Counted from the first letter of the stretch, positions 1-5,077 are shown. The stretch is 5,077 nt of DNA from Porphyrobacter sp. UBA7686 (GCA_002482865.1 DLGU01000102.1:534-5610), one strand, 5' to 3'. Notes: generated by a model not told the origin, from the sequence alone. Made by a program: numbers and translations.

Positions 1-840
1 GAGATGGCGCGGATGCTGCCCGAGGATATCGTCGCCGAAGGTGCAGCAAGCGGCACTGTCTCCGATTCTTCGACCGAGGCGGCCAAGACCGTTCAAAAGG
101 TCGGCGCGATGATCCCGCAGGCGCGCGGCCTGGCTGAAATCGAAGCCCGCCAGCTTGCCTTTGTGGAACGCCTGACCCGCTTCGCCGATGCCCGCGCCCG
201 CCGCGCCGAGAGCGCGATGCGCAAACTGGACCTCGACCCCAAAGCCATGAGCCGCGACACGCAGCAGGCGATGGGTGGTCCCTTCGAAGCGATCAGCGGC
301 GGAGACGACATCGATCCGCGGTTCGAACGCTTGGGCCTGAGCCTTGCGCGCATGGCAGTGCTCGAACGCGCGCTCGACGGCATCCCGCAGGTCGTGCCCG
401 CCAGTGTCGAGAATATCACGTCAGGCTTCGGCTACCGCCGCGACCCCTTCAACGGCCACGGCGCCATGCACGCCGGGATCGATTTCAAGGGCGCGATGGG
501 TTCGCCGATCTTCGCCGCCGCTGAAGGCCGCGTGACCTTTGCCGGGTGGAAATCGGGCTATGGTCAGGCGATCGAGATTACCCACGGTAACGGGATGTTG
601 ACCCGCTATGCCCACTTGTCGCGGATCGATGTGAAAGTCGGCCAGCCGGTCGCCGCCGGGGCCACCATCGGCGGGCTCGGCAGCACCGGGCGCTCGACGG
701 GGCCGCACCTGCATTTCGAAGTCCGTATCAATGACCGCGCGGTCAATCCGCGCCCGTTTCTGGAGGCTGCCCCCGATGTTCTCAAGGAAGTCCGCAGCGG
801 CCGACCTGACCGCCCCGCCGCCCCCGCGGCCCGCAAATAG
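1..840 (+). CDS. M23 family (LytM-type) peptidoglycan endopeptidase, 5' end outside window
   Basis: A zinc metallopeptidase that should cut peptide cross-links of peptidoglycan in the periplasm. Numbering from the ATG at base 4, residues about 43-75 are an Arg/Glu/Ala-rich helix that looks like a coiled coil, and the M23 fold runs from about 136 to 255. The metal and catalytic set is complete: His156 and Asp160 (HxxxD), His204 (YAHL) and His235-x-His237 (HLH), so it is predicted to be active rather than a degenerate LytM regulator. The frame is open to base 1 and neither a signal peptide nor a membrane segment is visible. Because family members beside bactofilins usually carry an N-terminal anchor, I read this as the C-terminal part of a longer gene rather than a start at base 4. 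The tail (from about 256) is Arg/Pro/Ala-rich and overlaps the likely bactofilin start. Family assignment is firm; the exact bond cut is not known from sequence. Confidence 0.93.
   Translation, partial: EMARMLPEDIVAEGAASGTVSDSSTEAAKTVQKVGAMIPQARGLAEIEARQLAFVERLTRFADARARRAESAMRKLDLDPKAMSRDTQQAMGGPFEAISGGDDIDPRFERLGLSLARMAVLERALDGIPQVVPASVENITSGFGYRRDPFNGHGAMHAGIDFKGAMGSPIFAAAEGRVTFAGWKSGYGQAIEITHGNGMLTRYAHLSRIDVKVGQPVAAGATIGGLGSTGRSTGPHLHFEVRINDRAVNPRPFLEAAPDVLKEVRSGRPDRPAAPAARK
761..766 (+). promoter_or_regulatory. Shine-Dalgarno site for the upstream bactofilin start
   Basis: TGGAGG, containing a full GGAGG core, lies 9 bases before the ATG at 776 and inside the end of the M23 gene. Its strength and spacing support translation of the bactofilin from 776. 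A second, also reasonable site (AGGAG at 839-843, overlapping the M23 TAG stop) lies 7 bases before an alternative ATG at 851. Confidence 0.55.
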
Positions 841-1216
841 GAGCAGCAGCATGGCCTCGGGTTCGACCTTTTCCGTGATCGGCGCGGATGTGACCATCAC
901 CGGCAATATCAGCGCGTCAGCCGATCTGCATATCGACGGCACGGTCGAAGGCGACATCACCTGTGCCAGCCTCGTGCAGGGCGAAAAGAGCAGCATCCAC
1001 GGCGCTGTCGTTGCCGAAAGCGCGCGGCTGGCGGGCAAGGTGTCAGGTTCAATCACCGCGCGCGAGTTGGTGATCCTCAAGACTGCGCATATCGAAGGCG
1101 ATGTCCATTACGACGCGCTGACGATTGAGCAGGGCGCTGCGGTGGATGGCCGCTTCGCACCCAACGCGCGGACTGCGGTCAAGGCTGTGCCCAGCAGCGT
1201 CGAGGCTGCGGAATAG
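776..1216 (+). CDS. Bactofilin (polymer-forming cytoskeletal protein)
   Basis: Bactofilins (DUF583, PF04519) assemble without nucleotide into membrane-associated filaments that position cell-wall enzymes. From 776 the protein has 146 residues: a short N-terminus beginning MFSRKSAAA, a Pro-rich linker (residues 13-19), the beta-helical core (about 33-130) with the typical repeated hydrophobic/Gly pattern (VIGADVTITGNI, HIDGTVEGDI), and a short tail. I chose 776 over 851 because the hydrophobic-plus-basic MFSRK start resembles the membrane-targeting N-terminus described for bactofilins (MFSK-like in Caulobacter BacA) and a strong GGAGG precedes it. Starting at 851 would leave 121 residues with only about 8 before the core and no basic lead. 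The cost is a 65-base overlap with the M23 gene, which some gene finders do not allow. The linked M23 gene is its likely partner, as with LmdC/BacA in Hyphomonas or Csd1/CcmA in Helicobacter. Family is certain; the start is about 65-70% sure. Confidence 0.88.
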   Translation: MFSRKSAAADLTAPPPPRPANRSSSMASGSTFSVIGADVTITGNISASADLHIDGTVEGDITCASLVQGEKSSIHGAVVAESARLAGKVSGSITARELVILKTAHIEGDVHYDALTIEQGAAVDGRFAPNARTAVKAVPSSVEAAE

Positions 1217-1241
1217 GGCTTACAGCACCTCAGCCCGCAGC
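1205..1241. terminator. Weak possible bidirectional stem across a convergent junction
   Basis: GCTGCGG (1205-1211) and CCGCAGC (1235-1241) form a perfect 7-bp stem spanning the bactofilin and ligase stop codons. GGGCT (1216-1220) with AGCCC (1232-1236) offers a competing shorter stem. Neither strand has a T tract, so this is at best a poor intrinsic terminator. It is listed because no other termination signal is visible between two convergent genes. Confidence 0.2.
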
Positions 1242-2881
1242 GTCTTGCGGTCGAGCTTCCCAATGATCGTCTTGGGCAAGCTTTCGCGCACCACCACCCG
1301 ATCGACGCGTTCGTGCTTGCCGATCCGGGCGTTGAGCCAGCTTGCCAGCTCCTCGCCGGTTGCTGCAACGCCTTCGTTCAGTGTCACGTAGGCGCGTGGC
1401 ACTTCGCCGCGATATTCCTCGGGAACACCGATCACCAACGCCTCTTTGACCGCCGGGTGTTCGAGAATCACGTCCTCGACCACGCTCGGGAAGACCTTGA
1501 AGCCGCCCACCGCGATCATGTCCTTGATGCGGTCGACGATTTCGAGGAATCCATCCTCGTCGATCCGCGCGACATCGCCGGTGCGCAGGTACCGCTTGCC
1601 ATCACGCTCCACGAAAGTTTCGGCGTCGGTTTCGGGCCGGTTCCAGTAGCCGCGCATCACCTGCGGGCCGTGGACCGCAAGTTCGCCCGGCTCGCCTTCG
1701 GGGGCAAGGTTTTCGGGGTGCTCCTTGTCGAGCAGGATCACTTCCGTCCCCGGCACCAACTGCCCGATCGTGCCACGCTTGCGGGTGCCGTCATAGGGAT
1801 TGGCCGAGACCACGCCGGCGCTTTCGGTGAGGCCGTAGCCTTCGACCAGCCGCACGCCGGTCGCCTCTTCGAAGCGGACATGGACAGGGCCGGGCATCGG
1901 CGCGCCGCCCGAAATGCAGATTTTCAGACTGCTGAGATCCGTCTTGGCGAGGTCAGGGTGATCGAGCATCGCCTGAAACATCGTGGGCACGCCGGGAAAG
2001 CCGGTGCAGCGATATTTCTCGATCGTCTGAAGCACCTGCTTGGTCTCAAACCGCGGCACCATCGCGATCGATGCGCCAGTGACGCAGGCGTGATTGAGCA
2101 AGGCGGTGTTGGCGAAGACATGGAAGAACGGCAGCGCCCCCATGAACACCTCGTCCCGCGCATTGCCGAAGGGATTGATCGCGGCGACCTGCTGGGCATT
2201 TACGCTCAGCTGGTCATGCCCGAGCATCGCCCCCTTAGGCCGCCCGGTGGTGCCGCCGGTGTATTGCAAAAGGGCAAGGTCTTGCGCGGTGACTGCGACG
2301 GGAGGGAGCGGGCCGTTCGGCGTCATATCCGTCCAGCGCCGCACCTTCGGGCCATAGGCGACATCCGCGATCTGGCTACGCTTGAGCAGCTTCAGCGCCA
2401 GCCCCTTGTACCACGGCAGCATTGCGGAGAGTGAGCCCACCACCAGCGTCTCCAGCGCTGTTCCTTCGAGCACCTTCTTGGCCGTCTTGTAGAGTTCCGG
2501 CACATCGAGCGTCACCAGCACCCGAGTGCCGCTGTCGCCCACCTGCCAGCTCAATTCCTCAACCGAATAGAGCGGCGAGAAGTTCACCACCACGGCGCCC
2601 GCCATCATCGCCCCGTAATAGGCGGCGGCATAAATCGGGACATTGGGCAGAAACAGGCCGACGCGGTCGCCCTTGGCGATCCCCATTTCGGTCAGCCCCA
2701 GCGCAAAGGCCTGCGCCTGCGCGAAGATCTGCTGGTAGCTGTAAGTCCGTCCTAGGAAATGCAGGAACGGGGCATCCGGATTGGCGCGAACGCTGCGTTC
2801 CAGCATCGCGGGCAAGCTCATCGGCTCGAACCGGGTGTTGAGGGGAGTGGGGTGGTGATAGGCAGCGTTACTGACAGGCAT
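1220..2881 (-). CDS. Long-chain fatty-acid-CoA ligase (FadD/LcfB-like, AMP-forming)
   Basis: This enzyme activates a fatty acid with ATP to an acyl-adenylate and then forms acyl-CoA, for beta-oxidation or lipid synthesis. The 553-residue protein has the full ANL-superfamily motif set: the Thr/Gly-rich P-loop YTGGTTGRPKG (207-217), YGLTES (349-354), TGD (434-436) followed by the fatty-acyl-CoA synthetase signature (IVDRIKDMI, GGFKVFP), and the C-terminal catalytic Lys542 in GKLDRKTL. NFSPLYSVEEL near residue 100 is also typical of long-chain ligases. The frame stays open up to 3040, but the extra 53 residues would run through a palindromic repeat and look non-coding. The ATG at 2881 gives a family-like N-terminus, although no Shine-Dalgarno site precedes it. 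It is transcribed towards the bactofilin. Chain-length preference and role (degradation or biosynthesis) cannot be read from sequence, and alphaproteobacteria often carry several paralogues, so no symbol is given. Confidence 0.93.
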   Translation of the reverse strand: MPVSNAAYHHPTPLNTRFEPMSLPAMLERSVRANPDAPFLHFLGRTYSYQQIFAQAQAFALGLTEMGIAKGDRVGLFLPNVPIYAAAYYGAMMAGAVVVNFSPLYSVEELSWQVGDSGTRVLVTLDVPELYKTAKKVLEGTALETLVVGSLSAMLPWYKGLALKLLKRSQIADVAYGPKVRRWTDMTPNGPLPPVAVTAQDLALLQYTGGTTGRPKGAMLGHDQLSVNAQQVAAINPFGNARDEVFMGALPFFHVFANTALLNHACVTGASIAMVPRFETKQVLQTIEKYRCTGFPGVPTMFQAMLDHPDLAKTDLSSLKICISGGAPMPGPVHVRFEEATGVRLVEGYGLTESAGVVSANPYDGTRKRGTIGQLVPGTEVILLDKEHPENLAPEGEPGELAVHGPQVMRGYWNRPETDAETFVERDGKRYLRTGDVARIDEDGFLEIVDRIKDMIAVGGFKVFPSVVEDVILEHPAVKEALVIGVPEEYRGEVPRAYVTLNEGVAATGEELASWLNARIGKHERVDRVVVRESLPKTIIGKLDRKTLRAEVL

Positions 2882-2901
2882 GTCAATAATATTGGCTGAC
2901 A
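2872..2901 (-). promoter_or_regulatory. Candidate operator overlapping the acyl-CoA ligase start
   Basis: Three half-sites are packed around the start codon: TGACA (2872-2876), four bases, TGTCA (2881-2885), eleven bases, TGACA (2897-2901). The first two form a 5-4-5 palindrome like TetR- or GntR-type operators. An AT-rich palindrome, CAATA-A-TATTG (2884-2894), lies between the second and third. On the coding strand TATTAT (2891-2886) resembles a -10 box, but I find no good -35 at normal spacing. Fatty-acid ligase genes are commonly repressed by acyl-CoA-sensing TetR or GntR proteins, so an operator here makes sense, but the binding protein is unknown and part of the palindrome is coding sequence. 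Confidence 0.3.
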
Positions 2902-2957
2902 ACGCCGCGCCATACAAGCGAAAGTCGGGGGTGGTGCAGGTTTTTGCCACATCAAAA

Positions 2958-3052
2958 CAACGTCGCCCCGGACTTGATCCGGGGCTCGGCTTCTTCATCA
3001 GGTCACGAGACAGAAGATAGCCAAGCCCCGTGTCAAGCACGAGGCGACGTTG
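2958..3052. repeat. 95-bp inverted pair of REP-like hairpins
   Basis: A roughly 40-base unit starting CAACGTCGCC occurs twice in opposite orientation (2958 rightwards and 3052 leftwards), with 6 substitutions and one 1-base indel over about 40 columns and a roughly 16-base centre. Each unit also folds alone: 2965-2985 has an 8-bp perfect stem (GCCCCGGA, loop CTTGA, TCCGGGGC), and 3025-3045 has an equivalent 8-bp stem with the same loop sequence on the other strand and one G.T wobble. Such palindromic units are usual between genes in sphingomonads and resemble REP/BIME elements. No transposase or RAYT gene is in the window. Lying just after the trcR stop and before the ligase start on the transcribed strand, it may protect or end the trcR transcript, although no T tract follows. 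Confidence 0.8.
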
Positions 3053-3077
3053 TGAGATTTATGAGGGCAAAGGCCTC

Positions 3078-3815
3078 TTAGATAAACCCGCTTTCCGGGT
3101 CGATCTTCTGTTCGGCGGCTTCGGCAGCGCGGCGCGCGGCGAGCCAGGCTTCAGCCTCGGCTTCCTGCGCAGCTTGTCCAGCCGCCTTGACGTTTGCGTC
3201 GCGTTCGGCGCGCAGTTCCGCGATCAGGTTCTCGCGATCATTGCGATCGGACTTGACCGGGGCATCGACGTCTTCGGTGATCCCGGCGCGCTTGGCAGCC
3301 TTGGCAACCATCGCGTCAAGCTCACGCTGCGAACACAGGCCCAACGTCACCGGGTCCTTCGGCGTAATGTTCTGGATGTTCCAGTGCGTCCGGTCGCGCA
3401 GGGCACCGATGGTGTTGCGGGTCGTACCGATCAGCTTCGAAATCTGCGCGTCCGACACTTCGGGATGGTTGCGCAAGATCCACGCGATGCCATCAGGCTT
3501 GTCCTGACGCTTCGACACGGGGGTGTAACGCGGGCCCTTGGTGCGGGTCACTTCGACCGGGGCCTTGTGCATCCGCAGCGAATAGGTCGCGTCGGCCTGA
3601 CCCTTTTCGATCTCGCCCTGCGTCAGCTCGCCCGAGTGGACCGGGTCGCGCCCGGTGTACTTGCTGCCTGCAAGGTCATCGGCCATTGCCTGCACTTCGA
3701 GGATATGAAGTCCGCAGAACTCGGCAATCTGCTCGAACGAGAGCGCGGTGTTGTCCACTAGCCAGGTCGCGGTGGCATGCGGCATCAGCGGCTTGGGCTG
3801 ATCCTTGATCGCCAT
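3078..3815 (-). CDS. trcR: DUF1013 family cell-cycle transcriptional regulator TrcR
   Basis: A 245-residue protein of the alphaproteobacterial DUF1013 family (PF06242). In Caulobacter the family member TrcR associates with RNA polymerase genome-wide and affects cell-cycle transcription and antibiotic tolerance. Visible parts are an N-terminal helix-turn-helix-like segment (about 26-46, FEQIAEFCGLHILEVQAMAD), a conserved middle with GPRYTPVSKRQDKPDGI (about 94-110), a second HTH-like segment (about 121-145, SDAQISKLIGTTRNTIGALR, then DRTHWNIQNI), and a long Ala/Glu/Arg helix at 192-236 likely to be a coiled coil. Length is normal and the gene appears intact. The ATG at 3815 is supported by GGAGA 8 bases upstream. 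The gene is separated by 99 bases from the upstream glycosyltransferase and has its own promoter-like sequence, so it is probably transcribed independently. Function is transferred from the family; the Sphingomonadales protein may differ in detail. Confidence 0.93.
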   Translation of the reverse strand: MAIKDQPKPLMPHATATWLVDNTALSFEQIAEFCGLHILEVQAMADDLAGSKYTGRDPVHSGELTQGEIEKGQADATYSLRMHKAPVEVTRTKGPRYTPVSKRQDKPDGIAWILRNHPEVSDAQISKLIGTTRNTIGALRDRTHWNIQNITPKDPVTLGLCSQRELDAMVAKAAKRAGITEDVDAPVKSDRNDRENLIAELRAERDANVKAAGQAAQEAEAEAWLAARRAAEAAEQKIDPESGFI

Positions 3816-3823
3816 GGTGGGAA

Positions 3824-3828
3824 TCTCC
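3824..3828 (-). promoter_or_regulatory. Shine-Dalgarno site of trcR
   Basis: GGAGA on the minus strand, 8 bases before the ATG, fixes the trcR start at 3815. It overlaps a GANTC methylation motif (3821-3825). Confidence 0.7.
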
Positions 3829-3842
3829 GTTGAAAATGAAAG

Positions 3843-3864
3843 GGCCGCCCCTTTCGGAGCGGCC
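3843..3864 (-). terminator. GC-rich hairpin with GAAA loop: terminator or trcR leader structure
   Basis: On the minus strand GGCCGCTCC and GGGGCGGCC pair over 9 bp (one G.T) around a GAAA tetraloop. With one bulged C the stem can extend by about four pairs. CTTTCATTTTC follows, so it resembles an intrinsic terminator for the glycosyltransferase transcript. However, the promoter-like sequence just upstream would place it a few bases from the 5' end of the trcR mRNA, where it could protect the RNA or act as an attenuator. Which role applies cannot be decided from sequence. Confidence 0.5.
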
Positions 3865-3876
3865 GCCTTGGATTCC

Positions 3877-3905
3877 TAAATAGGCGAATGCCGCGAAAAC
3901 GGCAA
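3877..3905 (-). promoter_or_regulatory. Candidate sigma70-type promoter of trcR
   Basis: On the minus strand TTGCCG (3905-3900) and TATTTA (3882-3877) are separated by exactly 17 bases, matching housekeeping -35/-10 spacing with 4/6 and 3/6 consensus bases. It begins 10 bases after the glycosyltransferase stop. The predicted start near 3870 would give a leader of about 55 bases. One GANTC site lies just downstream of the -10 and another just upstream of the -35. The boxes themselves are only moderate matches. Confidence 0.4.
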
Positions 3906-3914
3906 GGAATGGAT

Positions 3915-4967
3915 TCAGAAAGCGGGCATCGCTTGCAGCGAAACCGCTTCCTCCTCTTCCAGCGCGACCAGACCGGCGAGGAACTGGCGTGTGGCCGCTT
4001 CCCACGAAAAGCCAGCGGCATAGGCGGCGCAGGCGGCGCGGTCGCAATAGCGCGCCGCGTCGATCGCGCGGGTGAGGTCTTCAGACATCGCACCCACGGC
4101 ATCGGTGACGATGTCGAGCGGTCCCGCCACCGGGAAAGCGGCCACCGGCGTCCCGCAGGCCAGCGCTTCGATCATGACAAGACCGAAGGTGTCGGTGCGA
4201 CTGGGGAAGACGAACACATCCGCCCCGGCATAACAGCCCGCCAGCTCAACCCCCGACCGCTTGCCGAGGAACAATGCTTGCGGAAACTTCGCCGCCAGCG
4301 CCGCGCGGGCCGGACCATCGCCCACCACCACCTTGGTGCCGGGATAGGGGCAGGCGAGGAAGGCTTCGATGTTCTTCTCGACCGCGACCCGTCCGACATA
4401 GAGCAGGATTGATCCCGCGATCTCGGCATATTCGGGCGGCGGCGGGGCTTTGGGCGAAAAGCAGGCGAGATCGACCCCGCGGCTCCAATGCGTCAACTGG
4501 GTGAGGCCCTGTTTACGCAGCTGCGCACGGATCGTTTCGGTCGCGACCATGATGCGCTGCGCCGGGCGGTGGAACCAGCGGATATAGGGCCAGAAGGTGC
4601 TCGCCGGCAGGCCGGTGCGCCGCGCGAAATAATCGGGGAACTGGGTGTGGTAGGCGGTGGTGAACGGCACCTTGCGCCTCAGGCAGTACCGCCGTGCCGC
4701 GAGCCCGAGCGGGCCTTCGGTGGCGATATGCACCGCATCAGGCGCGATTCGCGCCAACTGCCGCCCGACCGCACCAGGGGCTGTCAGCGCAAGGCGGATC
4801 TCGGGATAGGTCGGCGCTGGGATCGAAGGGTAACCCTCGGGCGAAATCACTGTGACCTGATGGCCCCAGCCGCGCAGCACCTCACACGTGGTCGAAAGCG
4901 TGCGCACCACCCCGTTGGTTTGCGGATGCCAGGCATCGGTAATGATGGCGATCGAAGCTGGCGTCAC
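3915..4967 (-). CDS. GT4-type glycosyltransferase (glycosyltransferase family 1/4 domain)
   Basis: A 350-residue retaining glycosyltransferase of the GT-B fold, likely transferring a nucleotide-activated sugar to a lipid or envelope glycan at the cytoplasmic membrane face. The N-terminal half begins SIAIITDAWHPQTNGVVRTL (5-24), the acceptor-side loop of MgtA/SqdX-like GT4 enzymes. The donor half shows WSRGVDL (161-167), YVGRVAVEKN (190-199, with the Arg193 and Lys198 phosphate contacts), VVVGDGP (213-219) and SRTDTFGLVMIEALACGTPV (256-275). In this last segment the usual E-x7-E reads Asp259-x7-Glu267, a known variant in this subfamily. The start is GTG at 4967, inside the stop of the upstream gene (GTGA), so translation is probably coupled; no clear Shine-Dalgarno site is seen. 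The neighbouring LpxH-like gene points to lipid or lipopolysaccharide-type chemistry. Donor and acceptor cannot be named from sequence. Confidence 0.9.
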   Translation of the reverse strand: MTPASIAIITDAWHPQTNGVVRTLSTTCEVLRGWGHQVTVISPEGYPSIPAPTYPEIRLALTAPGAVGRQLARIAPDAVHIATEGPLGLAARRYCLRRKVPFTTAYHTQFPDYFARRTGLPASTFWPYIRWFHRPAQRIMVATETIRAQLRKQGLTQLTHWSRGVDLACFSPKAPPPPEYAEIAGSILLYVGRVAVEKNIEAFLACPYPGTKVVVGDGPARAALAAKFPQALFLGKRSGVELAGCYAGADVFVFPSRTDTFGLVMIEALACGTPVAAFPVAGPLDIVTDAVGAMSEDLTRAIDAARYCDRAACAAYAAGFSWEAATRQFLAGLVALEEEEAVSLQAMPAF

Positions 4968-5077
4968 GCCGCCACACGCGCAGGGGTTTCAGCGGGGGTA
5001 TCGACCGGCGCATCGGGGCGCTCCCGCCGCTTCATCTCTTCGGGCCAGTGGAGGATTTCCATGCGGCCGTCGTGATG
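4964..5077 (-). CDS. C-terminus of LpxH-like UDP-2,3-diacylglucosamine diphosphatase (partial)
   Basis: Thirty-seven codons and a TGA stop are present; the rest lies beyond the right edge. The fragment starts HHDGRMEILHWPEEM, which matches the end of LpxH-like metallophosphoesterases in alphaproteobacteria, where an EHHDG-R-E-x-x-x-W segment follows the last metal-site histidines. A Pro/Ala-rich tail of about 20 residues follows. The full family hydrolyses UDP-2,3-diacylglucosamine or a related nucleotide in lipid A synthesis, but many alphaproteobacteria use LpxI for that step, so this paralogue may have another substrate. It overlaps the glycosyltransferase by 4 bases. The call rests on a short tail and on the usual pairing with a glycosyltransferase. 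Confidence 0.65.
   Translation of the reverse strand, partial: HHDGRMEILHWPEEMKRRERPDAPVDTPAETPARVAA

Larger units (their letters stand above)
3821..3916. promoter_or_regulatory. Cluster of three GANTC (CcrM-type) sites at trcR
   Basis: GAATC at 3821-3825, GATTC at 3871-3875 and GATTC at 3912-3916. I find only four other GANTC sites in the window (64-68, 1465-1469, 1547-1551, 4746-4750), all inside coding sequence. In Caulobacter, CcrM methylates GANTC and GcrA with sigma70 reads these sites in cell-cycle promoters. The placement of two sites around the predicted -35/-10 of a cell-cycle regulator suggests methylation-dependent control. The role is inference; the site positions are read directly. 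Confidence 0.5.

Noticed and set aside
731..775. Bactofilin start at the even earlier ATG (731)
   Set aside because: It would add a basic segment (MTARSIRARFWRLPP) with no family resemblance; the MFSRK start at 776 with GGAGG explains the N-terminus better.
1313..2434. Long open frame (373 codons) on the plus strand opposite the acyl-CoA ligase
   Set aside because: It is a GC-rich shadow of the ligase gene. The translation is rich in His/Arg/Asp, has no recognisable domain or ribosome site, and the opposite strand carries a full set of ligase motifs.
2881..2890. TTGACA on the minus strand at the ligase start codon as a -35 box
   Set aside because: The matching -10 would fall inside the coding region and no TATAAT-like sequence lies at 16-18 bases; it is better explained as part of the half-site palindrome.
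2882..3040. N-terminal extension of the acyl-CoA ligase to the ATG at 3040
   Set aside because: The extra 53 residues would be translated through the palindromic repeat and do not resemble a ligase N-terminus; there is no ribosome site at 3040.
3053..3077. Small GAGG...CCTC stem just after the trcR stop as an intrinsic terminator
   Set aside because: Only about 4 bp with a 7-base loop and no T tract; the neighbouring REP-like pair is a better candidate for the transcript end.
3030..3761. Plus-strand open frame of 243 codons opposite trcR
   Set aside because: Antisense shadow of trcR. The minus strand has a clear DUF1013 protein with a good ribosome site, while this frame has no family resemblance.
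4488..5075. Plus-strand open frame of 195 codons opposite the glycosyltransferase start
   Set aside because: Arg/Gly/His-rich shadow of the glycosyltransferase and LpxH-like genes; no ribosome site or domain.

Overview
The window is GC-rich, densely packed bacterial DNA that looks like an alphaproteobacterium, most likely Sphingomonadales (Erythrobacteraceae or a relative). The evidence is a DUF1013/TrcR cell-cycle regulator (an alphaproteobacterial family), the M23 peptidase-bactofilin pair, and a short GC-rich palindromic repeat with a CCCCGGA-loop-TCCGGGG core of the kind common in sphingomonad intergenic regions. Assignment to genus is inference from protein style only.

Layout: (1) 1-1216, plus strand: an M23 (LytM-type) cell-wall endopeptidase, cut by the left edge, followed by a bactofilin. 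The bactofilin start is ambiguous; the better candidate lies inside the end of the peptidase gene. (2) 1220-2881, minus strand: a complete long-chain fatty-acid-CoA ligase, converging on the bactofilin with only 3 bases between the two stop codons. (3) 2882-3077: a 196-base gap with a possible operator at the ligase start and a 95-bp inverted pair of REP-like hairpins. (4) 3078-3815, minus strand: trcR. (5) 3816-3914: a compact regulatory stretch with a sigma70-like promoter, a GC-rich hairpin with a GAAA loop, a Shine-Dalgarno site and a cluster of GANTC (CcrM-type) sites. (6) 3915-4967, minus strand: a GT4-type glycosyltransferase, overlapping by 4 bases (GTGA) the 3' end of an LpxH-like UDP-2,3-diacylglucosamine diphosphatase cut by the right edge (4964-5077).

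Functionally the window is mostly envelope and growth control. The peptidase and bactofilin should form a cell-shape module in which the cytoskeletal polymer positions a peptidoglycan hydrolase. The diphosphatase-like protein and glycosyltransferase form a translationally coupled envelope-lipid pair. The acyl-CoA ligase activates fatty acids. TrcR is an RNA-polymerase-associated cell-cycle regulator. No phage, transposase, CRISPR or defence genes are visible.

I see no wholly new system. The points most worth checking are the bactofilin start nested in the peptidase gene, the GANTC cluster around the trcR promoter, and the twin hairpins that differ by base-pair-preserving changes.
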